A DNA stretch of 64,000 nt. Origin: JABMMZ01 sp040403495. Lineage in GTDB: Bacteria > Bacteroidota > Bacteroidia > NS11-12g > UBA955. The first letter of the stretch is position 1. Every line of letters begins with the position of its first letter. The DNA is taken from positions 124,001-188,000 of the forward strand of contig JBBAKM010000004.1 of assembly GCA_040403495.1 (NCBI GenBank), read 5' to 3'. The notes under the pieces were generated by a model. It was given only the letters and a program-made list of their open reading frames with translations, was not told the DNA's origin and ran no database searches. Of this stretch, positions 24,343-33,600 are shown piece after piece. A program made the position numbers and the translations under genes.

Positions 24343-27300
24343 ATGTCTAAAAAAGTACTTTTATTGCTTGCATTCTTCTCTGTATTCATAACAAGTGATG
24401 CTAGTTATTTTGTTGGCGGAAGTATTCAATACAAACCTTTGGGTGGTTTGGTGTATCAAATTGAACTTAAGTTAGTCAGAGATTGTCGCTCTATTGGAAT
24501 GCAATCTAACCAAACCATTACGGTTTACAATGATTCATTTTCAATCAATAGAACAGTTAAAAGGGATAGAATAGAAGTTTTTAAGGAAGATACTTGCAAG
24601 TCAGGTTGTAGTAATTTGAATCAACCTTCTGGTATGGGATTCGAAAATCAATACTTTTTAGATACTATCGATTTCTCACAAAGTCCTTATAACCGTTTTG
24701 GAACTTCCAATTATCCTTTGGTCTATTTTGGATTTTCTCAATGTTGTAGAAATAATGCCAGTATTTTGACCTATAGTGGGGGTAATTTTTTTGTTAATTC
24801 CATGCTTAATTTGAGTTTTTTGAAGTCGCAAATTGAAACAATAACCTCTACTAATCCATACAAGAATTTCCCTGTCTATCTTAATTTAGTAAATACTTTT
24901 AATTATTCTTTGGCAACAAAAAAGCCATCGAATGTTGATTCAATATCCTATGAGTTGGACAGACCAATGACAGCTAGTAATAGTTATGCTATTTATACAG
25001 GTTCATACCCATTGAGTGTGTATTGTGTAAAACCCAATGTTACTTCTTGTAATCCTAATCCAAATTTAAGTTTAGCGGTTGGTTTTTATTTCGATGAAAG
25101 TACAGGAAACTTAATTTTTACACCAACTTATGGGGGGGAATTGGGTGCCTTTGTTTTCAAAACTAACTATTACAAAAAAGTAAATAATCAAATGGTATTG
25201 GTAGGGTTTGATAAATCTGATATAACATATATGATAATCATTAACACTGCTAACAATATGCCGTATTGCAAGAATAACAAAGATATAGTGTTAAAAGCAC
25301 GTGATACGTTTTGTCAAGAGTTTAAAATAGAAGATACCAAGACGAGTACTCAATCAAGCAACGATTCTAATTACATTCAAATTCATTCTTATCCTAAAAT
25401 TGGAACTTTGTCTTTGTTGGATTCCAATGCTCGTCTCAAAACATTGAGATATTGCTGGCGAGCTACCGACCAAGATTATTTTGACAAAAAAACAGATGGA
25501 TTTGTTTTTTCGGCCATTGAGAAAAGATGTGATTTGTTTTCGAATCCAACTATTACAAAGTCTGTAAAAGTATCCGTTACTGCTCCTGATTCTGTCTTTT
25601 TGCTTAAAGTAAATACTTTTTTTGACCGCAATAAAAACGGAGTTAAAGACATTGATGAAAAGTGGATACAAACGGATTTTTTTGTAAAAAATAGCAATGA
25701 TTTTAATCTATATAAAACCAATACAGATGGTCGTTTAAAACTTTCCTTTTTTAAAGGTAATTATACCATTGGAATACCTCAGGCAGGGTTGTATTATCCA
25801 ACAAATTCTGATTTTGCATTTTATGGTGATTTTGATTCTGTTGTCAATGTTGAACTAGGGGTGTATTATAGAACTGGCGTAACCGCAAGATTGTTTGATG
25901 ATGCCAATTTAAATTGTACGTATGATGTTGGTGAAAAATGGTTGGACAATGTTGCTTTTAATGACTCTATTACTAAAAATGTATTTTTGACAAACAACAG
26001 TGGTCAGTTGACTTTTTTGATGGATTCAGGTTCCTTTAATCTCAAACCAAGAGATGACTATTATTTGTACAAATGTCAAATTCCAGTTGGTCAATTAATA
26101 AAGGATTCAATAATCGATTTGGGTAATATTCCTGTTGTAAAAAACAATGATTTCAATGATTTAAGGGTTCATATCAGATCGAAAAATTATCAAAAAAACA
26201 ATTCAAAAGCAATTCACGATATCGTAATTGTAAACAGGGGAACTAAGTCATACACTAATCTGAATGTTAGGTTAACCCATGATTTTAAATTTTACAATTT
26301 TAGTTCTACTACAGCCCATACTGTACAAAATGGTTTCATTGATTTTACTCTTCCAGTAATAAATGCCAATGAATTTAGAGTGATAGAATTTAGTCATTTT
26401 TTGATGAAAGACACTGTGTATAAAGACGGAACTGTTTGTTTTAAAGCAGAAATACAGTCTTTTGATGATGATTTCAATAACAATACTTATAGTTTGTGTG
26501 AAAAGATTTATGATAGTGGCGTTTTCCCAACCGAAAAGACCATTTTAAGCAATCCTGTAATTACCCAATTGAATACTAAAGTTACTTATAAAATTCAGTT
26601 CAATAGTTTTGTAAATGGTGATAAGATCGTTTTGTTAACAGACACTTTGGATAAAGATGTGTTTGATATGAACTCGTTTCAACTCATTGAAAATCCACAA
26701 CATTTACAAATACAATTAATCGACAATGTTATACATGCTCAATTTAGAAGTGCTTCATTAAGTAGTCAAAGTTTATTGGGTTTTGTGTTTAGTGTCAATG
26801 TAAAAAAAGAGATTAAAGATGTTTTTAAAATAACTAACCAAGCCCAAGCATTAGTCAATAATCACAAACAAATTTTAACGAATCTCAAAGAAACTCAATC
26901 ACACTCAGTTATCAAAGTGACAGGATTTAACAAGTCTACTATTTGTAAATCCGAACCTATTGATTTGATTTTTGATAGAACTTATTTGCCCGATGTAAAT
27001 AATCGTTATAAGTTTTATTTAAGCGACTCAAATGGGGATTTTGACAATGAAACATTATTGTTAGACACTGCTTTGTCTTATATTTACAAAACCATTCGAC
27101 TTTCATTGCCTTCACAATACAACAACGGCAAATTCAGAATTAGAATGGAAGGAACTAATCCGAAGGTGTCGAGTTTTGAGTCTGAAAATACAAGCGAATT
27201 AACCGTAAATCCTCTTCCTAATGTTCAGTTGAGTAGTTCATTTAAGAATGGCAATGTTTGTCAGAATGATTCGGTAAAATTAGTAGCAGACAATGGTTTT

Positions 27301-28161
27301 GTAAATTATCAGTTTTACCAAGATCAAGCGCAATTAAGTGGTATAGTAACCAATAATCAATGGCGTTTTCTGCCATACAGAAGTGGACAATTAAAGGTGT
27401 TTGTAACCGATTCAAATGCTTGTCAAAATTGGTCAAATGCGATTAGTCTGAATTGGATAAATAATCCTGACTTAAAAGTAATTGTAAATCCCGAAAATGT
27501 GTGTCTTGGTCAAGCTGTTTCACTCGATTTGAATGGTGCTTATAAATATTTCATTAATTACAATACACAATCTGATTCAACAATTCTCTCATTTTATCAA
27601 ATCAACGGATTGAGCGATACAACTGTGATTTATGTAAAAGGAGTAGATTCATTAGGTTGTTTCTCTGAAGTTACGTTGCCAGTTATTATTCATCCGTTGC
27701 CAGCCAAACCAATTATAAACGGCATAGGGAAAGTGCTTTATTCAAGTTATATAAGCAATAATCAATGGTATCTTGAAGATACTAAAATTGAGGGAGCCAC
27801 ACAATCTTCGTATAATCCAACCCAAGAGGGTTTTTATTATGTGGTTCATCAAGATATAAATGGTTGTGAATCTAAGTCAGACGGTTTTTTGTTTCAGTTT
27901 GTTAATCTTAATAGCATTAGTTCAGACAAGCAACTGCAATTATATCCAAATCCAGCCACCAATGAAGTAGTTTTGAAGCATCCTTACAATGGAGAAGTTA
28001 AAATTGAAATTATTGATTTTAATGGCAAATTAGTTAGAGAACAGTTGTCAAATCAAGCAATGGTAAAGCTCGATCTCAGTGATTTAAATTCGGGCAATTA
28101 TTTGGTGAAATGCACAAGCAGTAAAGGGATAGAATGGATAAAGTTGTCTGTTGTTAAGTAG
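24343..28161 (+). CDS. Giant secreted protein with T9SS type A sorting domain
   Basis: A 1272-aa protein. A signal peptide covers residues 1-20 (FFSVFITSDAS). The next about 340 residues are a beta-rich module with paired cysteines (ELKLVRDCRSIG, FKEDTCKSGCSN, FSQCCRNNAS) common in Bacteroidota surface proteins. About residues 420-600 hold two SdrD/Cna-B-like modules (FFDRNKNGVKDIDEKW, FDDANLNCTYDVGEKW), followed by DUF11-like and Ig-like beta modules. The T9SS type A domain starts at LQLYPNPATNEVVLKHP. It should be exported and anchored at the surface, possibly as an adhesin; ligand unknown. It is monocistronic, and a repeat region follows. Confidence 0.82.
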   Translation: MSKKVLLLLAFFSVFITSDASYFVGGSIQYKPLGGLVYQIELKLVRDCRSIGMQSNQTITVYNDSFSINRTVKRDRIEVFKEDTCKSGCSNLNQPSGMGFENQYFLDTIDFSQSPYNRFGTSNYPLVYFGFSQCCRNNASILTYSGGNFFVNSMLNLSFLKSQIETITSTNPYKNFPVYLNLVNTFNYSLATKKPSNVDSISYELDRPMTASNSYAIYTGSYPLSVYCVKPNVTSCNPNPNLSLAVGFYFDESTGNLIFTPTYGGELGAFVFKTNYYKKVNNQMVLVGFDKSDITYMIIINTANNMPYCKNNKDIVLKARDTFCQEFKIEDTKTSTQSSNDSNYIQIHSYPKIGTLSLLDSNARLKTLRYCWRATDQDYFDKKTDGFVFSAIEKRCDLFSNPTITKSVKVSVTAPDSVFLLKVNTFFDRNKNGVKDIDEKWIQTDFFVKNSNDFNLYKTNTDGRLKLSFFKGNYTIGIPQAGLYYPTNSDFAFYGDFDSVVNVELGVYYRTGVTARLFDDANLNCTYDVGEKWLDNVAFNDSITKNVFLTNNSGQLTFLMDSGSFNLKPRDDYYLYKCQIPVGQLIKDSIIDLGNIPVVKNNDFNDLRVHIRSKNYQKNNSKAIHDIVIVNRGTKSYTNLNVRLTHDFKFYNFSSTTAHTVQNGFIDFTLPVINANEFRVIEFSHFLMKDTVYKDGTVCFKAEIQSFDDDFNNNTYSLCEKIYDSGVFPTEKTILSNPVITQLNTKVTYKIQFNSFVNGDKIVLLTDTLDKDVFDMNSFQLIENPQHLQIQLIDNVIHAQFRSASLSSQSLLGFVFSVNVKKEIKDVFKITNQAQALVNNHKQILTNLKETQSHSVIKVTGFNKSTICKSEPIDLIFDRTYLPDVNNRYKFYLSDSNGDFDNETLLLDTALSYIYKTIRLSLPSQYNNGKFRIRMEGTNPKVSSFESENTSELTVNPLPNVQLSSSFKNGNVCQNDSVKLVADNGFVNYQFYQDQAQLSGIVTNNQWRFLPYRSGQLKVFVTDSNACQNWSNAISLNWINNPDLKVIVNPENVCLGQAVSLDLNGAYKYFINYNTQSDSTILSFYQINGLSDTTVIYVKGVDSLGCFSEVTLPVIIHPLPAKPIINGIGKVLYSSYISNNQWYLEDTKIEGATQSSYNPTQEGFYYVVHQDINGCESKSDGFLFQFVNLNSISSDKQLQLYPNPATNEVVLKHPYNGEVKIEIIDFNGKLVREQLSNQAMVKLDLSDLNSGNYLVKCTSSKGIEWIKLSVVK

Positions 28162-28512
28162 TTTGTTTTAATCGTTTATGTGTTTAGTTGTTTATGCGTT
28201 TAGTTGTTTCACGCCGTACAGCGTGATTGTTGTATTTCCCTTTTGTCATCCACTAGGCTGAGCCTAGCTAAGTGAGTGATTTTATGTTGAATAGTACCGA
28301 AGGGTGTCAAAAGGGTGATAGTTGAATTATTTCCCGCCATGCATCGCGATTATTGAAATTTTGTCACCCACTTGAGCCTTGCTAAGTGAGTGAGTTTACC
28401 CTGAGAGTAGCCGAAGGGAAGTAAAGGGGGTTTTGTTTATTTGCTTGGTCTGAATTCGAACAATGGAAAAGGTATGCGCTACGCTGAAGTGACCAACTTA
28501 TTCGAAATAATT
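28162..28512. repeat. Intergenic region with dispersed palindromic repeats
   Basis: No gene is seen here. The start is a low-complexity gtttagttgttt repeat. A hairpin tcacgc-cgtaca-gcgtga lies at 28209-28226 and ctaggc-tga-gcctag at 28253-28267. The latter is in a longer unit (gtcatccactaggctgag) that recurs at 34696-34718. A diverged copy of the surrounding cactt...aagtgagtga and ccctgag...cgaaggg segments follows at 28366-28411. Confidence 0.7.
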
Positions 28513-28566
28513 ATCGGAGGGGAGTCCGCCGCGGCGGACCCGACCTTAGGGATATGAATTTGATAT

Positions 28567-28603
28567 AAAAAAAAGACTTCACATTACTGCGAAGTCTTTT
28601 TTA
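28567..28603 (-). terminator. Terminator hairpin inside the tRNA-derived array
   Basis: A 10-bp perfect stem aaaagacttc / gaagtctttt around a 10-nt loop, with A- and T-runs on both sides. It is nearly the same as the hairpin directly after tRNA-Met, so it looks copied together with the tRNA fragment. Confidence 0.7.
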
Positions 28604-28720
28604 TTTGTATCGGAGGGGAGTCCGCCGCGGCGGACCTAGCCTTAGGGATATGAATTTAATAGTAACTGAGGAGAGTCCGCCGCGGCGGACCCGACCTTAG
28701 GGTGTTAATATGAAATATAC

Positions 28721-28754
28721 ACTAAAAGCTCGAAATAATTTTCGAGTTTTTAGT
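28721..28754 (-). terminator. Terminator-like hairpin between array units
   Basis: A 15-bp stem (actaaaagctcgaaa with tttcgagtttttagt, one G-T pair) and a 4-nt loop. The sequence differs from the other two hairpins in the array. Confidence 0.6.
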
Positions 28755-28807
28755 ATCGGAGGGGAGTCCGCCGCGGCGGACCTAGCCTTAGGGATATGAA
28801 TTTGATA

Positions 28808-28843
28808 TAAAAAAAAACTTCACATTTCTGTGAAGTCTTTTTT
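28808..28843 (-). terminator. Terminator of tRNA-Met
   Basis: The perfect 8-bp stem acttcaca / tgtgaagt (28817-28824 with 28829-28836) and a 4-nt loop is flanked by A- and T-runs. It lies 4 bp past the 3' end of tRNA-Met on the minus strand. Confidence 0.8.
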
Positions 28844-28846
28844 AAG

Positions 28847-28920
28847 TAGCGGAGGGGAGAGTTGAACTCCCGGCCTTAGGGTTATGAATCCTACGCTCTA
28901 ACCACCTGAGCTACCCCGCC
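28847..28920 (-). tRNA. tRNA-Met (anticodon CAT)
   Basis: On the minus strand the gene begins GGCGGGGTAGCTCAGGTGG, with the anticodon loop ATTCATAAC (CAT) and T-arm GGGAGTTCAACTCTCCC. The acceptor strands GGCGGGG and CTCCGCT pair over seven positions including two G-T pairs, and the discriminator base is A. The T-loop is TTCAACT, close to the standard TTCRANY. CCA is not encoded (the 3' flank is CTT), as expected for Bacteroidota. Whether it is elongator, initiator or a lysidine-modified Ile tRNA cannot be settled by eye; the paired first position (G1-T72) argues against initiator. Confidence 0.92.
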
Positions 28921-28934
28921 ATTTTATTTTAAGA

Positions 28935-28988
28935 ACTGTTGAGAGTTGAACTCCTGTCCCAATCTCCGCCAACGGAGGATACCCCGCC
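28935..28988 (-). repeat. Degenerate tRNA-Met-like unit upstream of the intact tRNA
   Basis: On the minus strand this unit starts GGCGGGGTA, exactly the 5' end of tRNA-Met. It then runs into the hairpin ctccg-ttgg-cggag, which is related to the palindrome of the downstream array, and ends with GGAGTTCAACTCTC, the T-arm. The D-arm and anticodon arm are gone. It lies between the promoter and the intact tRNA, so it would be part of the precursor transcript. Confidence 0.65.
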
Positions 28989-29004
28989 AACATTTAAGGG
29001 GTTG

Positions 29005-29035
29005 CAAAATTAGTATTTGCTTTTTTATTTACAAA
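29005..29035 (-). promoter_or_regulatory. Promoter of the tRNA-Met transcript
   Basis: On the minus strand TTTG (29032-29035), a 19-bp spacer and TAATTTTG (29005-29012) match the Bacteroidota consensus. Transcription would start near 28999 and run through the degenerate unit at 28935-28988 and then tRNA-Met. Confidence 0.75.
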
Positions 29036-29296
29036 ATTTTATTTTATTTATTTAATGGTTGGTGTGTTCCTCGGCTTTTTTTGAATGATTGGGTAAGTTA
29101 TAATGCTTTAAACAAACCCTAATAAGTGCGGATTAAGTGCAGGTTTTTTTTAAAATTTTATTATTGTAGGAGTGTTTCATAATTGGAAATATATTTTTTT
29201 TGGAAGTAGGTCTGAAGTTTAGTGTCTCACTTAAGCATAAAAGTAAGTTATTAAGACTTTCTAAAGGAGGAAAAAGCTCAATTTAGTTGATTTTTT

Positions 29297-29626
29297 TTAT
29301 TCAGGAATTTCCTTTAATAGTTCACTCAATTCTTTATTACTTAAATTCTCAGTATCAGATTTGTCATAAATTGAAAGTAAGAAAACTTTTTCATCAGCAA
29401 TTACAAAGTTGGTAATTAATCTAGCCCCACCGCTTTTGCCTTTGTGTTTTGATGAAATAGCAAGGCGTATTTTAAAACAATTCTTGCCTAATGGTATTCC
29501 TTGAATGGGATTAGCCTCTAAACTCTCAAACAAAATGGCTAAGTCTGTTTTTAAAGAGGGGTATTTTTTTGCCAATTGCTTTAGTTTTTTCCTAAAAGAT
29601 GGCAAAGCGATAACGCTATAACTCAT
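29297..29626 (-). CDS. Type II toxin, RelE/ParE superfamily
   Basis: A 109-aa protein starting MSYSVIALPSFRKKLKQLAK, the helix-strand start of RelE/ParE toxins. Conserved core strands include GGARLITNFVIADEKVFLLS and the IYDKSD terminus characteristic of the family. Such toxins cleave mRNA on the ribosome or poison gyrase; which of these applies here is unclear. It overlaps the upstream antitoxin by 11 bp, so translation is coupled. It lies in the accessory zone beside the tRNA array, which suggests horizontal acquisition. Confidence 0.82.
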   Translation of the reverse strand: MSYSVIALPSFRKKLKQLAKKYPSLKTDLAILFESLEANPIQGIPLGKNCFKIRLAISSKHKGKSGGARLITNFVIADEKVFLLSIYDKSDTENLSNKELSELLKEIPE

Positions 29627-29822
29627 CTAACAACTGCTTTGCAGAAATGCCTTTCATTTTGCCTTGTCTTACCAGTTTTAGTTCTTCAACAGCTTCATTT
29701 ATCTCTTCTATTAGTAAAGCTTTTTTGTCAGAAATCGTTTTTGCCTTAACATAGGATAATCCTTTCAATACTTCTAGTAAGTGAGTGGCTTTGCTGTCTT
29801 TTATGTCTAATAAAACTTTCAT
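29616..29822 (-). CDS. Antitoxin of the RelE/ParE-type pair
   Basis: A 68-aa, mostly helical and charged protein beginning MKVLLDIKDSKATHLLEVLK and ending GKMKGISAKQLLDEL. The N-terminal beta strand followed by helices is common for Bacteroidota antitoxins preceding RelE-like toxins. It probably binds and neutralises the toxin and may autoregulate the operon. It overlaps the toxin gene by 11 bp. Assignment rests mainly on size and context. Confidence 0.75.
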   Translation of the reverse strand: MKVLLDIKDSKATHLLEVLKGLSYVKAKTISDKKALLIEEINEAVEELKLVRQGKMKGISAKQLLDEL

Positions 29823-29976
29823 TTTTGAAAAAAGAAAAAATTTAATTACGAATTTAAAGTATTTTTATGAATTAAAATAATTTTTTTTAAACCAAGTCTT
29901 GAGTTCAAGTCCCAAACAAACTTCACGACCCTCTTGAAAGATTTAAAAATAATAAATAGTGCAATTTGTTTTGGTT

Positions 29977-30276
29977 TTACAAAAAAGTAAATCCAATGCG
30001 TTTTTGTAAACCTACCTCAAAAATTCTTATAAGTGTAGATAGTTGAATGTTCCCTTTGCCATTTTCAATTCTAGAGATGTAGCTTTTTTTGGTTCCTGTT
30101 CTTTCTGCAAGTTCTTCTTGGGTTAGTTTGGCTTCTTTTCGAGCTTCTTTAAGCATTTCGCTTATGATAAACATTTGAGATTTTTCTTCATAAACGTTTC
30201 TTGTTTCAGTGCCAATTTTGCCATGCTCAAGTTCAATGAGTTGATTAAATGTGCTTATTTTTTTATATTCTTTCAT
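29977..30276 (-). CDS. HigA-like XRE-family helix-turn-helix antitoxin, apparently orphaned
   Basis: A 99-aa protein with a classic XRE helix-turn-helix in residues 43-96: KEAKLTQEELAERTGTKKSY followed by ISRIENGKGNIQLSTLIRIF. This is the form of HigA antitoxins whose HigB toxin gene precedes them. The remnant of that toxin lies directly upstream (stop codon 5 bp before the ATG) but is broken by frameshifts. The protein could still act as a DNA-binding repressor of its own promoter. It is separated from the RelE-type pair by 154 bp of AT-rich DNA. Confidence 0.82.
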   Translation of the reverse strand: MKEYKKISTFNQLIELEHGKIGTETRNVYEEKSQMFIISEMLKEARKEAKLTQEELAERTGTKKSYISRIENGKGNIQLSTLIRIFEVGLQKRIGFTFL

Positions 30277-30281
30277 TGCCT

Positions 30282-30460
30282 TTATTTGTTTTTGTTGAAA
30301 TATTCCTTCATTAAATTTTGTGCTTTGATAATTTCTTTACTTGGTGTTTTTTGAGTTTTTTTTGATAACAATTAAATAAAACTACTAATTTACCTTCTCA
30401 TCTTGTTGAAGATAAAAATCGATAAAATAATTTTCATAAAATATAATCTCTCTAAACACT
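30282..30460 (-). pseudogene. Remnant of a HigB-like toxin gene (frameshifted)
   Basis: Reading the minus strand towards the HigA-like gene, the last 29 codons give LLSKKTQKTPSKEIIKAQNL and end MKEYFNKNK-stop, the usual C-terminus of HigB/Gp49-type toxins. Just upstream the matching sequence KLVVLFNCYQ is in another frame, and the two join if the run of eight A (about 30356-30363) had nine. Further upstream a FYLQQDE segment is in a third frame. At least two shifts and no full N-terminus mean the toxin is inactive. This rests on reading by eye; a sequencing error in the A-run could explain one shift but not both. Confidence 0.6.
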
Positions 30461-30638
30461 TTGCAAAGTTATCTCAAAAGTTAACATTTTGCAAATATTA
30501 ATTGCATGTTTTTCTATAGTCCACTGGAAAAACTCAATCACTAAAGACAATATTTACAATATTTTGATAACTTTTTATCTTATATTTTAAAAACATATTC
30601 ATTTTACCTATTTTCGCTAAGTTTTTCAAAAAGAAATT

Positions 30639-33600
30639 ATGAATTTTAAGTTAGTTAATAATCTATTAGGGTGGGTAATGTTTGTCATTGCTCTTGTTGT
30701 CTACACATTAACCTTGGAACCATCGGTAAGTTTATGGGACTGCGGTGAGTTTATCTCGGCCTCTCACAAACTACAAGTTGTACATCCACCGGGAGCGCCT
30801 TTTTTTCTATTAGTGGGTCGTTTTTTCTCACTTTTTGCTCCTCAGTTGGAAGATGTAGCCTTTGCTGTAAACATGCTAAGCGCAACGGCAAGTGCTTTAA
30901 CCGTTTTGTTTACATTCTGGATTACAACCCATTTTGCCAAAAAAATCATTGATCCTCAAGCAAGCAAAGGTTCATTCATTGCTGTAATGGGTGCAGGTGC
31001 TATTGGTGCATTAGCGCTTACTTTTATGGATTCTTTTTGGTTTAGTGCAGTTGAAGCGGAGGTTTACGCTTTGTCTTCGTTCTTTACAGCAATCACTTTT
31101 TGGGCTGCATTGAAATGGGAAGAAAGCGATTCTAAATACGCGAACAAATGGATTATTCTAATCGCTTACTTAATAGGTTTGGCTATCGGTACCCACTTAT
31201 TGAACTTATTGGTTATTCCTGCTATTGTTTTTATTTATTATTTCAAAAATTACAAATACACTCAAAAAGGCTTATTATATAGTTTCTTGATTGGTTTGGG
31301 TATTTTATTCTTTATACAAAAAGGGATTATTCCTGGTGTGCCTAGCTTGATGGCTAAAATGGATTTATTCTTCGTTAATAGCTTAGGTTTCGGTTTCAAC
31401 TCAGGAACATTTGCTGCTATATTATTGTTAGCTGCCATTTCTGTTGGAGGGATTTATTATTACTCTAAAGTAAAGCCAAACCATTATGCTAATTTAGGTT
31501 TTATCTGTTTTGCATACATATTATTAGGTTACTCAAGTTATGCGATGGTGGTTATTCGTTCTTCTGATAATCCTCCTATTGATATGAACAATCCTGAAGA
31601 GCCATTCAAATTGTTAAGTTATATCAATCGTGAACAATACGGAGACAGACCTTTGTTAAAAGGACCATACTATAATGCACAGGCTATAGATGTTAAAGAA
31701 GGTGAAATGAAATACAGAAAAGATGACAATGGCTATACGGCTATTGGAAAAAATCAAGAGTATGTGTTTGATCCTGCTTACAACACCATATTCCCAAGAA
31801 TGGGTGATATGCAAAAAGATGGTAGCGAACAAGGTTACAGAAGTTGGGGTAATATGGATGAAATATCCAAACAAATTGATGATGCACAAATGATGCTTCA
31901 ACAAACCCAAGACCCTGAACAAAAACAAAGATTAAACAACGAAATAGAGGCATTAAAAGCTGTTAAGCCTAAATTTTCCAATAACTTAGCTTTCTTGTTC
32001 AGATACCAATTAGGTCACATGTATTTCAGATACTTTATGTGGAACTTTGTAGGTAGACAAAACGATCAACAAGGTCACGATTTCAACAAAGAAACTGACG
32101 GAAACTGGATTAGTGGTATTGGACTAGTAGATGCTGCAAGATTAGGGCCTCAAAACGATTTGCCAGAACATTTAGCCAATAACTTTGCTAGAAATAAGTT
32201 TTTCTTTATTCCATTGATTATTGGTATATTCGGATTAATTATTCACTTCAAAAAAGGTAAAAATGATGCCATTGTGGTGATGAGTTTATTCTTATTTACA
32301 GGTATATTGATTAATATATTCTTAAATCAACCACCTTATGAACCAAGAGAACGTGATTATTCATTGGCAGGTTCGTTCCAAACCTTTTGTATTTGGATTG
32401 GTTTAGGTGTCTTGTTCTTATGGGATAAGTTGAAAAACAAAATGGCCGAAGGTACTGCCGCTATTCTTGCTGCTGTTATTGCTTTAACGGCTCCATTGTT
32501 AATGGGAACTCAAGGGTGGGACGACCACGATAGAAGTGGCAGATATTTAGGAATTGATTTTGCTAAAAATTATTTACATTCTTGTCCAGAAAATGCAATC
32601 TTGTTTACCAATGGTGACAATGATACTTATCCGCTTTGGTTCGCTCAAAATGTTGAGGGTATCAGAACCGATGTTAGAATTATCAATCAAAGTTTATTGC
32701 CTACAGATTGGTATTCTCAAGTGTTATTAGATAAAGTTTACAAAAGCGAACCACTTCCATTAACATTAACAAAAGAACAATTAAAAGCAGGGGTTAATGA
32801 TTATTTCCAATTACAAAGTAATGCCAGCAATTCTGCGGTTAATCTGAGAGACTTTATCAATAACTTGGTTAATAGTAAAACACCAACCTTTAACACTACT
32901 AATTTCTTTGTGCCTGTTAACAAAGAGGCGGTATTGAAAGCAGGCGTTGTAAGTGCTTCAGATTCAGCTAATGTTGTTCCTAGTTTAATTATTAATTTCC
33001 CAGGAAGAGGATTAAATAAAGGTGACTTGTTGCTTCTTGACTTAATCGCTACAAATGCTGAACAAGGATGGAAAAGACCAATCTGTTTCACCACAACATC
33101 AGGTAGTGATGGTTTCTTGAATATGGAACCTTATTTTGAAAGAAGAGGCTTGGTATTCCAATTAATTCCTATTAGATCAAAAGCTTCAAAAAATAATGTT
33201 ACTCGACTTAATGAAGAGGTAATGTATGATAATTTGATGAACAAATACTCTTTCTCAGGAATGAACAAAAAAGAAAAGTATTTCTTGGATGATAAAGCGA
33301 TTATAGTGCCTTCAAATGTTCAAAATTTATTTATTTCTACAGCAGGCCACTACTTGGGTAAAATAGATGAAATTAAATTTTACGATTCTACTTTAAGTAT
33401 TCCTTACAATAAAGAAAAGGTTGAACTATACAAATCAAGAGCATTTAACTTAATTGAAAAATGTTTAAAAGAAATGCCAGAAAAGGTATTGATTACCAGA
33501 GGAAATACCAAGTACAGCATTGCCTTTATTTACTATGAATTAGGTGAATTGCAAAAAGCTGAAAAACATTTATCTGAATTGTACGAAATGTCTAAAAAAG

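Larger units (their letters stand above)
28513..28803 (-). repeat. Array of four tRNA-Met-derived units carrying a GC-rich palindrome
   Basis: Four units (about 28513-28560, 28609-28657, 28665-28717 and 28754-28803) each match the 3' half of the adjacent tRNA-Met on the minus strand. They share ATTCATA-CCCTAAGG of the anticodon arm and CTCCCCTCCG of the T-stem/acceptor. In each, the T-loop is replaced by the same 16-nt perfect palindrome GTCCGCCGCGGCGGAC. The palindrome cores are at 28525-28538, 28621-28634, 28676-28689 and 28767-28780. They cannot fold as tRNAs. Terminator hairpins separate most units. Confidence 0.8.

Noticed and set aside
28513..28803. CRISPR array
   Set aside because: Repeat units are spaced irregularly, separators are terminator hairpins not spacers, and no cas genes are nearby.
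29885..29935. Possible second tRNA remnant (cttgagttcaagtc T-arm-like string)
   Set aside because: The flanking bases do not pair as a T-stem or acceptor stem, so a tRNA cannot be supported.
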